DNA from: Hygrophila difformis
Lineage: Eukaryota > Streptophyta > Magnoliopsida > Lamiales > Acanthaceae
Assembly: GCA_030278955.1 (NCBI GenBank)
Contig: JAOANR010000002.1
Span: 3,100,001 to 3,164,000 of the forward strand
Direction: 5' to 3'
Length of the DNA: 64,000 nucleotides
Below the pieces are notes generated by a model that ran no database searches, was not told the DNA's origin, and saw only the letters and a program-made list of their open reading frames with translations. Numbering within the stretch: the stretch's first letter is position 1; each line of letters starts with the position of its first letter. The position numbers and the translations under genes were made by a program. Positions 10,337 to 22,830 of the stretch are shown piece by piece.

Positions 10337-12839
10337 TGTAATACCCGTAATTTTTAGGATATAAAATATAATTTAATCCGATGAGTAAAGAGGTTTCGTT
10401 CCGAGAACCCGTAAAATCGGAAATGCACGGAAGCCAAAAGACGATGATTTAGAAGCCGACGAATCCAAAACCGACGGACTTAAGATTTCGAACACGAAAT
10501 CAATTTAAGTCGGAATAAATTTAGGATGAGAATCGTAATCCGAGAATGACCCGAAAAAATCGGAATCCGAGAACATAGAGGGATAGAAGTCCGAAAGAAA
10601 AGAAGAAAGGCTCGACGGATCGCACGGCCCGCCCGGACCGAGGTCCAGGCGGAGGCCGCGTGCTATCCGCACGGGGTTTACCCTTCCACCGCGCCAACCC
10701 CGCGTGGCCACACAGAATGCGGCAGATCACGCGATTTCAGCGATTTGTTGCCATAATTCGACCCCCCGACTATGGAAAGTGAATTTGGACGGGAGGAAAG
10801 CTTAAGGGACGAGTTAGGGTTGATTTCCAACCCATAATCATCAGCCAACATCCTCCTCTTCACTCTCAAACTCTCTATAAAGCCAAACACTTCCCGACGA
10901 CTTTCCGGCGACCTTCCGACAAGTTTCCGGCGACCAACGACGACCGTAGAGACGTGTAGATCAAGGATCACAGTCCTTAGATCATTGGTAAGGGTTTACA
11001 TTAGGTCTCTTTCTCGTTTTTATCTCCAATCCTCAATCTAACTTTCGAATATTGGACTTGCAAACATGTTCGTGGCCGAAGGAGAAGGAGAACGTGTGCG
11101 AAGATCCGTTCGTAGTGAATTTGGACAAGCCGAGCGACCCTAGGATGACCAAGAGCACCATTACAGTAAGGTGATGCCTTTCATATCAATACGGGTGGCT
11201 TAGGGGCATCCGATTTAGTCACTTTGTAACGAGACGTAAAAATCAAACCTAAAAACCCCAACTCGCGCAATCTCTGAAATCCGATTAAAACCACTATTTC
11301 GAGAGTTCAAACCGAGAAACTCAAAACTAGAATTTTGATCCTAACACATTAATCTATGTTGTGTAAAAATTTCAGAGATTTTCATCAATGTTTTATATCC
11401 CCAATCGCACCGAACATAAACTATGATTTCAAACTTTTTCAAAAATCTGGCAGTGCATATGTCCGAACTTAATGAGCATGTTTCTATGATTTCGAGTCCG
11501 ATCTAGTCTTTGCAATCTAAATGAAAGTTGTAGATAATCATATCTAGTATGTGTATATAAAATTTCAGAATTTTTGGAGTTCATTTGTTATGTCAAAAAG
11601 TCGATTTTCTGAACTGTGTCAAAACTGATCCGGACAGAACACTACCTGTGTAATGAACTCGATTTTTGACATATTTCCTCACCGTATTTCGAAATAGTTA
11701 AAACACGAAAGTTGTTCGTTAGGGTGTTTTTGGTACACTGTACAAATTTCAGATTTTTCGGACTTGAAATGAATTTTTAAATTAAAAAGGCGTAAACTGT
11801 GACGCCAAACGATTTTAAATCGAAGAGATTTTGAAATTTCGAAACAAACGGTCGAAACCTTGAAATACGATTAATCTATACTTTTGAAAATCCCGTTACA
11901 CTAAATCGAAACGATATGAGATACTTTGGTGGAGGGTGAGTGCTCTGCAGGGTGCCCCTCTAGCCTTTCTCTGCGGGCCTGCAATGGACGGGAGAATTCG
12001 AATGAAAAACTACGCCTAAATGGCATGAGATACATGGCCTACACTCTCGGGAGTATCCGTATGGATTCCCGAGGCTCCGGAGTTTTACTGGGTATGGCAG
12101 ATACGACTGCGGCCTCTGGATGACCGGCTACACAAGAAACTTACGAAACGGCTGCGGCCGCCGGACCACCGGCTACACTAAAATATTTAGTTGGTGAGGT
12201 AACGGGGGAAAAATAAAAGACTTAATTCTTTTATGTATTTATTTATTTATTCATGTCTTTAAATTATGCATTTTAATATTATGTCTTAAATTTTATAACA
12301 TGTTAAATTATTATTTATGAATTTAAATGCACGTTCGAGTATACAATTAAATGATTTATTTTTTTTAAATTGGTAAATGGAATGTTTGTATGCATGCCTA
12401 GGAGTAAAAATTTAATTATTTAATTAAACTCCTTTATTGCTATGTTAGGATCGACTTACTCAGTATTTTATAATGCTGATAAAATTGTTGTTTTCCTTTT
12501 TTTTTTCAGAGTATGGAGAAAATGCATGAGCATGTGCATTCGGGGGATATTCCTTATAAACATTGATTTGTCGTTTTTATGATACTTGCTTATCGGGCAT
12601 GTAAAACCCGAGTTTTGGCCATGTCGGCCCATTTTATTATTTCCGCTGCGACTTATTATTATTACTATTATGTGTGGATGAGACTTATTATTATTTTTAT
12701 ATAAATTTCGGACTTGTTTTAAAATTCTTTGCAATACCTATAGCCTTGCATCTCTTTAGAAAGCTCGGAGAATCTGTCTCTTGCTAGGGAGGTGTGGCGG
12801 TGACATCCCGGCCTGGGTTATCAAATCCGGGGTGTTACA
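10337..12839 (+). repeat. 3' LTR of element A
   Basis: 2503 bp, TGTAATACCC to GGGTGTTACA. Same order as the 5' LTR without the MITE, with scattered substitutions and small indels between the two. The insertion is therefore old enough to have diverged visibly but not ancient. The flanking CCGAC at 12840-12844 matches 671-675. Confidence 0.93.
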
Positions 12840-12844
12840 CCGAC

Positions 12845-13815
12845 TTCTCATTTTTTTTTAAAAAAAAAGCCAAAACAAACAGACTCTAAGATAAATTAGC
12901 TTATTTAAAAAGATAAAATAATTTAAAATAGTCTCCAAGCAACTCTTTTTGAAAGCGCTGCAAATATCAGCATTTTAAATTTTAGCTTATTCTAGATAAA
13001 AAGTTAGTATCGAAATGGTCAAACAGATAATTTTAACTAATTATTACACAGAATCAGTTAAGAGCTAACAACTAATTCCCTGACTGTGCCTATACCTTCT
13101 TAATTATTTCATCACAAAATTTACTCTCATCACAATTTACACCTAAATCATTACCTTAACTTAGAAGTACATTATATTCGGCAGCATTGTTGGTGATATG
13201 TCACGTTATCCGAATTTCATAATTGTTGCATATGCATAAACGAGCCTCTTGTATAGCCAAAGATGAGAACGGAACAGCAATGTTTGGCAATAAAACTTCT
13301 ACGGATAATTATTAGGGAATTTATGTATATGATAATTATATAATTTATAGAATTAGTTAAATCATCAATTTAGTCAATGCTATTGCATTGTAGCTTTTTA
13401 CGATTTATTATGAAAATATAATGATAATCACAACAAATTATTTAAAGTAATTATTTCAATCTTTAATTTTAAAGTCAGTAGCGGTCAACATAGAAATTTT
13501 GAAACTAAATCAATAAAATATAAGAATTTATAAGACTAATTGAGATATTTTATAGATGAAAATTCTGCTATTATTTGTCCCTTTATTTGGCCCTTACAGT
13601 TGAATATACTTTTATCAGATCAAGACCACACGGCACAGTTGGTCACAATCCACAGACCACAGACCACATACTATTCAAAGTTTTTATGGTTTGTTGTTGT
13701 TATTCACACCACATCATCATTAATTAATGAAAAACCTGCATACCCTTGCAAATTACTCCATCCCTTTCGTTTTAGTCGTCTCTTTCAGTCAAATTTTCAA
13801 TAATTAAAATATGCA
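12845..13815. other. Non-coding flank, no gene seen
   Basis: Continuation of the DNA at 1-675. A/T rich with no supported frame. The frame at 13540-13803 has no recognisable domain and I do not call it. Confidence 0.5.
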
Positions 13816-14818
13816 TTAATTAACGGAAAAAGGTCAATATAGTCTTTTTTTATACAAAAAAGCCAAATTAGTCCTTTTTTTATTTTTTGGCCCAATTGGT
13901 CCGTTACATATACTAATTACGTCCCAATCGGTCCTCCATCCACTAATTATGCTATAATTACATATTTTTGGCCAAATCAGTCATTTTTTTTTCAAAAAAT
14001 CTAAATTGGTACTTTATTAATTTTTGCCCCCTTTCATACAGTCCAATGCACATTTCAAATTACTAATAACTCAAATTCGATATAAGTAAAAATTCTAAAA
14101 TTTCGATATTTATAAACTACACGACGAGACGAATCTAACAAGATCCTACTTGGCTATTTTAACTTGTATATCTATGTTTAAACTTTAAGTCAAAGCAAAT
14201 GTGTGAATAGTAATAAATTAGATGATTTAGTTATTAAAAAAATGGAGTATATCGCATAAAATGGTGTTTCTCCATAAAATGTAGTTATTAAAAAAATGTA
14301 GTTATTAAGAAAATGGATCATCTTTTAGAGTTCGATGGTTTTTTGTGTTTCTCCATAAAATGATGACCAATTGCGATATACTCCCTCCATTTTTTTTAAT
14401 AACTATATTGTCTAATTTGCTACTATTCACACACTTATTTTGACTTAAATTTTAAACATAGATATACAAATTAAAATGAGCTAAGTAGGATCTTATTAGA
14501 TTCATCTCGTCGTGTAGTTTATAAATATTGAAATCTTAGAATTTTTACTTATACCGAATTTGAGTTATTAGTGGTTTGAAATGTGCATTGGACTGCATGA
14601 AAGGGGGCAAAAACTAATAACGGACCAATTTAGATTTTTGAAAAAAAAGGACTGATTTGGCCAAAAATATATAATTAGGGCATAATTAGTGGATGGAGGA
14701 CCGATTGTGACGTAATTAGTATATGTAGCGGACCAATTGGGGCAAAAAATAAAAAAAATGACTGATTTGATTTTTTTATAAAAAAAAGGACTATATTGGC
14801 CTTTTTTCCATTAATTAA
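13816..14818. mobile_element. 1-kb foldback element with ~440-bp inverted arms
   Basis: The left arm (about 13816-14254) and right arm (about 14373-14818) are near-complete reverse complements, separated by ~118 bp. The outer ends read CGGAAAAAGGTCAATATAGTC and, reverse-complemented, GGAAAAAAGGCCAATATAGTCC. Both are flanked by ATTAATTAA (13815-13823 and 14810-14818), which could be a 9-bp Mutator-type duplication. Because that word is largely palindromic, it could equally be part of the arms. The inner arm sequence (TACTCCCTCCAT, then CTATTCACACACTTATTTTGAC) recurs at 15420-15617. No protein is encoded. Confidence 0.85.
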
Positions 14819-15373
14819 CTCATAGATTTTCATTTTTAACATTCAACTAAATCATTTCGTAATAAATGTCAAGAAATAATATTTATGTAAAGCAAAAGAA
14901 CAATATAGTAAAAACATGACATAACTATCTAAAACTATCTAAAAATGACAACTATTCTGAAACAATTTTTCATCACTTAAAAAAACTATTATTTTGGAAC
15001 GGGTGAGAAATCTGTAAAATAATTTTGATTTTGCAGCCACTCATTGCATATACAGATCGATGTACTAATGTTTTGGGATAGGTCTATTACTAAACCCCCT
15101 TCAGTACGTTGGGATTATTTTTGAATTTTGATCTCGATGAAGTTTAGGAAATGCACCATGTCTACAATTTTTATGATATGTTCAAATGCAGAAAGTGTAT
15201 AATTAGTTATATTAAAAATGTAAATACATAATGAAATGAACCGAATGATGATGTTGGTAATTAACTCATTACCGAACGCAGGCGTCAAGCTTACTGCTTA
15301 CGCGACTTTTTTTAAAATTATTATTACTCTATTAATTTTCCATCGTATAAATTTAATTTAAACACCACCAACA
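14819..15373. other. Non-coding, nothing recognised
   Basis: A/T-rich host-like DNA without a supported frame or repeat boundary. Confidence 0.4.
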
Positions 15374-15618
15374 ATAGTACTACTATTTCCTTTTCCTCTG
15401 TTTTCATTTATTTTTTACGGATCAACCTGTCATGCGATCAACAACTTAAGTAAAATTTTAAAAATTTCATATTTAAAAACTACATAATGAGACGAATCTA
15501 ACAAGATTTTATTTGACTCTATTTTAACTTGTATATTATAATAAAACTTTAAGTAAAAGTCTTTGTGTGAATAATAATAACTTATTGAATGTAAGAAACA
15601 TTCCAGAACGGAAGTAGT
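15374..15618. mobile_element. Stowaway/mariner-like MITE remnant
   Basis: The right end, AACGGAAGTAGTA, reads TACTACTTCCGTT on the other strand, close to the plant Stowaway terminus TACTCCCTCCGT. The left end is TACTACTATTTCC. The body shares a module with the foldback arms (GACGAATCTAACAAGAT, TTTGTGTGAATA). Boundaries are approximate and the TA duplication is not certain. Confidence 0.5.
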
Positions 15619-15990
15619 ATTAAGCAATACCAGTACTAGTACATGAAAGACAGATAATGTGGATATTTGAGAGTCAGCAGATCCACTAGCATATAGCAGA
15701 TTCGGAGAGAGAACTGTGAGAGGATATGCTCTTCCAATATGCTATATGCTACCGGATATGCTTGCTCCCAAACATACTCAATATAAATGAGTAGAAAAAT
15801 GGATGACGATGGATAACGGAGTTTGATCTTATCCATTGGCCAACACGTACGCGTACACGTCACTCTCACCGTTGCGACTTAACAGCACACAGAAATCGCA
15901 ATTTACCAATTATTCTAGAATTTGCACTGCACTGCACACTCTTTGCTGCCGCCTGCCTGCTTCATCTCTCACTATTAATTACTAGTACTA

Positions 15991-16003
15991 TATATATATA
16001 AAA
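15991..16003 (+). promoter_or_regulatory. TATA box of the small gene
   Basis: TATATATATAAAA lies 53-65 bp before the ATG at 16056 and is followed by a pyrimidine-rich leader (CCCTTTCCCTTTTCCC). This is the layout of a plant TATA promoter with a leader of about 30 nt. Confidence 0.6.
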
Positions 16004-16055
16004 TCAAACCCTTTCCCTTTTCCCATTCCCCAATTCTCCAATTCAATCTTCGAAT

Positions 16056-16301
16056 ATGAAGAACAATTCTTCTACCAAAGGTTCCAAATCCATCGCCGGA
16101 AAGGCCAGTGGCGTAGAGGTCAAGAAGGACCGCCGATCCAATACCGGAATGCTTGGATCGCCCAAGAAAGGCGGCCACGGCGGCAAATTCACCTGGGAGG
16201 GCGACGGTTACTCCAAGGCCGAGCTTCGCATGGCGGCTGGCAAGGGAGCTCTTGATGCCAAGGATCCCAACTTCGACGAGCCGGAAACCGCGGCGGTCTG
16301 A
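16056..16301 (+). CDS. Small basic plant protein with PKKGGHGGKFTW motif (81 aa)
   Basis: ATG to TGA, 81 codons, GC-rich relative to its surroundings, with a TATA box and leader upstream. It is the only convincing host gene in the window. Residues 1-30 are Ser/Lys rich and probably disordered. About 31-50 carries GMLGSPKKGGHGGKFTWEGD, a Gly/Lys-rich segment. About 64-76 reads ALDAKDPNFDEPE. From memory, the run PKK-x-GxGGKGTW followed by DPNDPNYD occurs near the N-terminus of plant PDCD4/MRF-type MA3 proteins. The resemblance is short, and a separate small protein family is as likely. A donor-like GTGAGT at 16324 and acceptor TTGCAG at 16554-16559 suggest an intron in the 3' untranslated region. 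No signal peptide or membrane segment. Function unknown. Confidence 0.75.
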   Translation: MKNNSSTKGSKSIAGKASGVEVKKDRRSNTGMLGSPKKGGHGGKFTWEGDGYSKAELRMAAGKGALDAKDPNFDEPETAAV

Positions 16302-17201
16302 TCGGATCTACGGTATTTCTTCGGTGAGTTATTTTCTAGTACTGCTAATTTAATAGTATGCGCGCTTAGCTTTTGGTATTGATGTCCGTATTCCAGATCG
16401 TGTAAATATGTGACTCCGTGGAGTTGAGTTTGATCTGTGTGTGGATTTGGCTCTATTTGTAGACGTGATAATAAAGATTAATATTCCGATTGGTGTTATG
16501 GTCTTATCTTTATCAGATCTGTGCCATTTTAATTTTTCTGTATTCACTCACTGTTGCAGTGTTGACGTAGACGATCTTTTAAATATCTCATCTCTTCCAA
16601 ATCGAAATATAGAATTAGAGATGAAATATGTTGGGAGTGGGATTGATATATATATATTTCAATGCAGTAATAAGTGAATCGTCCACTACATTTATAAGGT
16701 GAAAGAATAAATGCCAATTGCCAAAATGAAAGAAAGCTATTAAAAAACTAAATTGTATTCAAATCCACCACTAATTTTCCAAGTTGATTACTGCATCAAG
16801 GACTACTATACACAACTAACTCAATGAATTGATTATCAAACGAGACTATAACCCCAGAGTATATACTACTGTACAAAAGATTGATTCACTTAGTGAATGA
16901 ATAACCATATATACCCTCCACAGTACTCTCTCACCCATCATCAGAAATTGGAATAATAAATACTAGCATCTAATAAGAAAACCACACAATAATACCTAAA
17001 GCGATCAATAAGATGAAGAAAATCTAGCTATGTTAAACCTTCTTCAATATCCGTCAACTGCGATCACAAACCGCTCCATGTTGTGAGATCTCTCAAGAAT
17101 ACATAATTAATACTATCACTCAATGAAGAACATTATTCAATCGGCACATGGTTAGTCTAATTCTTCCTTCTCACCGAGGGAGGGGGAGGGACAAGGACTG
17201 G
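16302..17201 (+). other. 3' untranslated region and downstream spacer
   Basis: A possible 3'-UTR intron spans 16324-16559. Beyond about 16680 the sequence is A/T rich with no supported gene. Confidence 0.4.
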
Positions 17202-17209
17202 ATGTGGAT

Positions 17210-18505
17210 TAGGGGTGGCAAAAATCGGTATACCGAAATATCGATACCGTTACCGTACCGTACCGAAATTTTCGGTATGGATAAAATCCATACCGATACC
17301 GATACCGAAAATTTCGGTATACCGAAAATCGGTATACCGAAAATTTCGGCATCCTTTAATAAATATCGTTACCATACCGTGGGCTTTAGTAATGGCTAAT
17401 TGTTTACCTACTGTGAACATGTACCCAAAAGGCCTAACAGGATTACAAAGCTTCGATCCTTACATAGACATGTTCACTCAAAATAAGAAAACAGAAGCAA
17501 ACAGAAACTGAAATAAGCCCCCAACAGGCTGCTGCTCGTCTAGGACTCGATGGACAGATTGCAGCTTCGTTCTTGCTTTGCCCGTTTTCTACTCCAAGGT
17601 CCAGTGGCCTTCTTTTTAGTCCCTTTGTTGTTCCAGCTTTAAGATCTACAAAGAAAACGTTAGACGAACAAGAATAACAACAAATGTTAAACTATAGGAA
17701 GTATACCGAATAGATCTATTATCCTTTAGGCTCGGAGCACCCAAATGAAGCAACAACTCAACAATGGAAAACTAAGTCCGTCGGATCCGCCACCTAAGGA
17801 CAATGCCAACACCACCGGGCAACCACAGCTCGTTACCGCAGCCACCACCTAACGCCACAACTGTGTCACGCCTCCACAGCCCCTCTGCCACCCTCAAACC
17901 CTTCGCCGGAAAACCTATTTCCGACGAGCCTGACCACCAAGGCTCTAAGAAGGAAGAGATAACTCACAACCCTCACCGGACCCCAAGCCCGGCGTCCCAA
18001 GCCCCCTCACAACTCACACCACTCGGCTATTTACACTCACCAATAATCATTGTTAATATAGAAAAAATCTATCCTAAGTGTGGAGGAGAAGATACCAAAA
18101 AAAAAGGGAAGTTGAAAATCTGGAAAGTGGAGAGGGCGGCACACCCACACAAAGTGGAAGGGGAAATCTGATTTAGGGTTGAGACAATAGACACGTTGGA
18201 GGGAGTATTTAAGAAATGGATAAATGGGTCAGTTTGCTTCATGGGCCGATTATTGGACTCATGAAATATTAAAATTATGGACTCAGTATTTAAGAAATAT
18301 TAAAATTAGTAATATTTTTCGGTATATCAGTATACCGAAATACCGAAAATTTCGTAAGATCCATACCGTTGCCGTACCGATTTTTTCGGCATACCTATAT
18401 TTCGGCATACCTAAATTTCGGTATACCTAAATTTCGATATTTTTCGGTAATTTTCGATACGGCAAGTTCGGTATACCGAGTTTTCGGTATATTTTTCCAC
18501 CCCTA
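17210..18505. mobile_element. hAT-like non-autonomous element, 1296 bp
   Basis: Ends are TAGGGGTGGCAAAAATCGG and, reverse-complemented, TAGGGGTGGAAAAATATACC. The 8-bp duplication ATGTGGAT lies at 17202-17209 and 18506-18513. Both subterminal regions are crowded with CGGTATACCG words. The middle (about 17400-18240) is less repetitive and includes a Pro-rich open frame at 17803-18171 that I do not recognise. It may be cargo picked up by the element, but I cannot show that it is a gene piece. Confidence 0.9.
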
Positions 18506-18513
18506 ATGTGGAT

Positions 18514-19460
18514 GAGGATTCGGACATCCATCCAATTAGATAGAAGCAAAGGACTTGGCTTCTAGGTCAAGTATTCTTCCCCGGCATATTCTCAATTCAA
18601 TTTGTACGTATATATGTACGTAGTGTGTTCATGTTTTTCAACTTAACTAGAAGAAGTAGTATGATATAATCTCACATAATTAATTAAAGCCCGGAAGAGC
18701 ACTGCATAGAGTAGCTAGGCATGTAACACTAACACGTAAATTGTCCATACATGGAACATGGTTCCTACTATATATTAGTGGAGGATAGTCAGACCTCTAA
18801 TTGTACTCAAAACCTTGGGGTCTCATACCTAGATTATCATTTCACTGTTATTTTAAATCACTTTTCATTTCAATTAATTGGTGCATGAGAAGGGGAGTGG
18901 TAAAAATAAAATAAAATAAAATACACACCTTTCATTTACAAATGCGTCCTTTCGATAGATGCATGTCATACAAATTTGTGGAAACTTGTAGTAGAAATTT
19001 GTTTGTCAATTGCAGTACTACCTTTTGATGATATCATACAACTTTTGTAATAGTAGTACTTACTAGCTAAATACTACTATTAACAATACAATAATTATTA
19101 GTATTATTCCTCAGGACTATTATGTGAAAGGAGCTCCGATCCCTTTCTTGTTTTCGTTCATGCCTTTTTTGGTTTTGTTTTCGTTTCTTGTTTGTCTTCT
19201 TTCTGTTGTTTATTTTGTTTCCAGAAGACAAGTTTGGTCCGCCTCCTATTCTCTCCGATGCCATTACACGTTACTTCCTCCTTCAGTTGTCCGGTTTCCA
19301 GTCGTCTTTCTTAATTGGTAATTCAATTAGTGAAAGTGGGCTTTAGTAATTCAGCAGGCCTACTTTTATTTCCATTTGGGCTGTGCATAAGCCCCCAACT
19401 GAACTCCATTTTATGTAGGCCCAAATGCCCAATCTTAGCCCTACTCTTTCTTTCTTGGGG
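18514..19460. other. Non-coding spacer, nothing recognised
   Basis: Host-like A/T-rich DNA. Short frames at 19067-19321 lie on overlapping strands and have no family features. Confidence 0.4.
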
Positions 19461-19609
19461 TTTCTAGAGATTGCCCCCCTTGGAAACATATATTATGGTC
19501 AACCCCCATTTGGAAACCTTAGACTTCACCCCCCCTAAAAGTTTAAAATCTTAAAAAATGTTTAACAAGTTAGTTTACTAATCTCCCAATTGTGAAATAA
19601 CAAAAGTAC

Positions 19610-22040
19610 TCCTAATGTGGTAATGGGTCAAGTAGAAACGTGGTAACCGACAATAACGAAAGTGTCGTAAAGTCATACTTAGAAATTGGTAAAATAATAT
19701 AGTAGACTACGGTAACCATAACTGAAGAAGTGTGGTAACTAATTTTTTGGGTCTGAAATTGCATTAAATTATGGGGATTGGGGCAATAAAGTAAGTGAAT
19801 GGACTAAGAAGAAACGTGGTAATTGTCAATATGAAAGAGTGGTAAAATCATACTTAGAAACTTGGGGAAAGAACGAGAATGAATACGGTAAACATAACCG
19901 AAGAAATGTAGTAACCAATTTTGTTGGGTTTGAAATGACATTAATTTATGGGGATTGGGGTAATAAAACAAGTGGTAACGTACCAATCACAAACGTGGTA
20001 ACTGTCAATATAAAAGCGTGGCAAAGCCATGCTTAACCACGTGATAATAAAACAAGGTTGTTTATAGTAATCATGACTGTTTGAGTGGTGGTAACCAATT
20101 TTTTTGGGTTTGAAATAACAAATTATGGGGATTGAGACAATAAAATAAATGGTAACGAACCAAACAGAAACATGGTAATTGTCAATATAACAGTGTGGTA
20201 AAGCCATAATTAGAGACGTGGTAAGAGAACGGGTTAGACTGTGGTAACCATAACCTAATATGTGTGGCAATGTCCCAACGAAAATGTGGTACTCAATAAC
20301 TCGTGCCGAACACGGTAACAAATTTTGCTCACATGTGGTAAGGTCCCAACAAGAAACGTGGTAATAAATTTGAAAATGTGTAGTAATCAGCTGATAGGTA
20401 AGCTGTGTCGAATTGATGGGGTAACCCATTTGAAGAGTTTGTGGTAACGCGTCATCAATGATGTATTTGTGTACATTAATGTTCCGTGTGGCTTTGAAAT
20501 GTGGTAACCACGTAACGTAATTCGAGGCAACCAAGTACATAACAAAGAGGTAACAAATGAATGTAGTGTGTGGTAATTAATAAAGCATAGTGTGCAAATC
20601 ATTATTTTATTACATGCATAGAAATGTGGTAATAAAAAATGTGTTAATATGGTAACCATAGAAATGGCGTTGTGGTAACAAATCACTATAAGTGGTGGTA
20701 ATGTATGAAGAAACAATGTGGTAATGTGACGATATAATCGTATGTGTCGCGATACTTAGATTTATTGTGCATACTTCTAGTTTTTATACACACTTATATT
20801 GATGTGACGATCCAATTAATGCTGCGAAACAAATAAATGTTGCATATTGATTTATCACGAACTAATTAACATTGTGTAACGAACAAAGGTTGAATAGAGG
20901 TTGAATATCGAGTTATTGTGCATACTTATACTTATTGTGCACACTCATTGGTGTTGAATGAACTAATAAACGTTGCAAAGTTTAATGAACCAACTAACCT
21001 TGTGACATGACATAAAGGTTGTATGTTAATTAGTTATAATCACTATAAGTTGTTTAGTTCTATCGAACTTACTTTGAGTTATGAAGTATGATACAATGTC
21101 TGATTCATCGTGGATTGTCGCTTTGTCGGATTAATTGATCGATACAATGCTAGGAAAAGGATATAATGGATGAGTCTTCTAGATTGGGGGCACTAAATGA
21201 GGAAATACAATCGCAGTATGTATGAAAAACACGACAAACGGTATGTGGTAACTAAATACAAACATGTCTGGTAATCCACTAAGATGTGATGTGGTAATGA
21301 ATGTTAGAAAAGTGTGGTAACAAAAGAGTCACAAAAAACATGGTAACAGTGAACACTCGATTTGGTAATAATGTATTCGCATCTACGGTATACAAGTATA
21401 TCCATGTTTGGTAATGAACTCCATAAAGTGTGGTAATTTAGTTATTATTTTTTTGTATAAATGAGGGAAATGGGACGGTCTTTTGAAACGGTCAACTAGG
21501 GTATTTGGGGCGGTCAACTAGGGTTTAGGACCGTCCCAAAAAAAAGGTAACCGACCGAGCATAAACATGGTAATTGACAATAGTATAGTGTGGTAAAATC
21601 ATATATAGGAATGTGGTAACATATCGAGGGGAATTTTGGTAACTTTGCAATGCAAAATGATAAAATAACATGAAGTAACGTGGTAACACATCAAGGAGGA
21701 ATGTGGTTAATTCCACTGAAAAGTATGGTAAAAGCAAAGTAGGAAAAATTACATTTAGGACGTGGTAACATAGCAAGGGGAATGTGGTAATCGAAAACTT
21801 TAAAGTGTGGTAACCAAATTAATAGAAGTGTGGTAACCCCGTATTTAGTAGTGTGTGATAACGAAATATGTGGGTTGAAATAAATTGCGATTTTATGTGG
21901 ATTGGGTAATAAAATTTGTGGTAATCAACTCATTACAAGTGTGGTATCCAATAATCTAAAAAAGTGGTAACAAATAATTTAATATTATGGTAACCAAGAA
22001 ATGAGGAACATGGTAACTGAAAACTTCAAAGTGTGGTAAC
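19610..22040 (+). repeat. Field of dispersed (T/C)GTGGTAA motifs
   Basis: Dozens of GTGGTAA words, nearly all in the same orientation, at irregular spacing of roughly 20-60 bp over 2.4 kb. A/T-rich interludes separate them (for example TGTGCATACTTATA at about 20760-20950). The long minus-strand frames here (such as 19941-20540) simply translate the repeat. Confidence 0.85.
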
Positions 22041-22335
22041 CATTGGGACAGCCGTGGGACGGTCATGGGACGGTTATGGGATGGTCCTGGGGAACCTTCC
22101 CAATGTTTTGTTATTCTAGAGAGTTTCGGACGGTCGCGGGATGGTCATAGGACAGGACGGTCCTGGGGACCTTCCCAATGTTTAGTCATTCCAAAGGGTC
22201 TCGGACGGTCGTGGGACGGTCCTGGTAGATCGTCCCAATAACTTGATTTGTTCCAGAGTGTTCCGGACGGTCTTGGGATGATCGTGTTGGTCAATCCCAA
22301 TGTTTTTGTCTGTTCTAGAGAGTTCCGGATGGTTG
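22040..22335 (+). repeat. Imperfect GGACGGTC tandem repeat, about four units
   Basis: Units of roughly 60-70 bp share CCTTCCCAATGTTT, a TTCTAGAGAGTTTCGGA-like block and GGACGGTC/GGGACGGTC words. The GGACGGTC motif also appears at 21473-21540. Mostly G+C-richer than the surroundings. Confidence 0.75.
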
Positions 22336-22556
22336 TTTAACATTCACATATGCACATCTAACATGAAATTTCATTTAACAATATCAAATTCTTATAGAAT
22401 CATATAACATTAAATTCACACATAGTTTACGATTCACAAATATACAATACCACCAATAATCTATAACACCAAAAAATACCAATTTAAATGGACAATCAAT
22501 CAATTGCAATAACTCAAACCCAACAATTCAAATCGCCCATCACGAAACATTTTACT

Positions 22557-22830
22557 TTACATCAAAAAATTCATTTTTACAATGTTCAAGATGTATCTCC
22601 CGACCACAAGCTTCTCCTTGCTCACTTTAGTGAAATGCCCAAATCTTGTGGCTTCAATTGTTTTTCTTTGTCCATCCGACCATCTCATCTCCACATCGTC
22701 CACAACATCCCTAAAGTATTTAGCCGAGCACCGAAGATCTTGGAATTCTTGTCCTTCCTCAACCCTATACATTATACAATATACAACACCATCATTATTC
22801 AACACGCACCATTTCACCCAAAAGACTCAA
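22557..22830 (-). pseudogene. Exon-like fragment of an unrecognised protein
   Basis: An open stretch on the minus strand reads like protein rather than repeat: VVYCIMYRVEEGQEFQDL, then AKYFRDVVDDVEMRW. It sits between the two GTGGTAA fields of the 19.5-24.4 kb element, downstream (on the minus strand) of the possible first exon at 23731-23855. I do not recognise the family. It could be captured gene sequence or part of the element's own gene. Confidence 0.35.

Larger units (their letters stand above)
676..12839 (+). mobile_element. Element A: Tekay-like Ty3/gypsy chromovirus with full LTRs
   Basis: Complete LTR retrotransposon bounded by TGTAATACCC and GGTGTTACA, with a 5-bp target duplication CCGAC at 671-675 and 12840-12844. 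Order on the + strand: 5' LTR, initiator-Met primer site, a coiled-coil ORF, gag, protease, RT, RNase H, integrase, chromodomain, polypurine tract, 3' LTR. Integrase after RNase H makes it Ty3/gypsy. The C-terminal chromodomain and ~2.5 kb LTRs suggest the Tekay (Del) lineage of chromoviruses. The coding region has at least five frame breaks, so this copy cannot make its own enzymes. Its 3' end is chimeric (see 10099-10336). Confidence 0.93.

Noticed and set aside
17803..18171. 122-aa Pro-rich frame in the hAT-like element
   Set aside because: Biased composition, no recognisable motif and no splice context. Mentioned only as possible cargo.
18514..18580. C-terminal exon on the minus strand interrupted by the hAT-like element
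   Set aside because: A short Ser-rich open stretch can be read across the empty site, but it has a stop just upstream and no clear acceptor.
19941..20540. 199-aa minus-strand frame
   Set aside because: It is a translation of the GTGGTAA motif field with no domain features.
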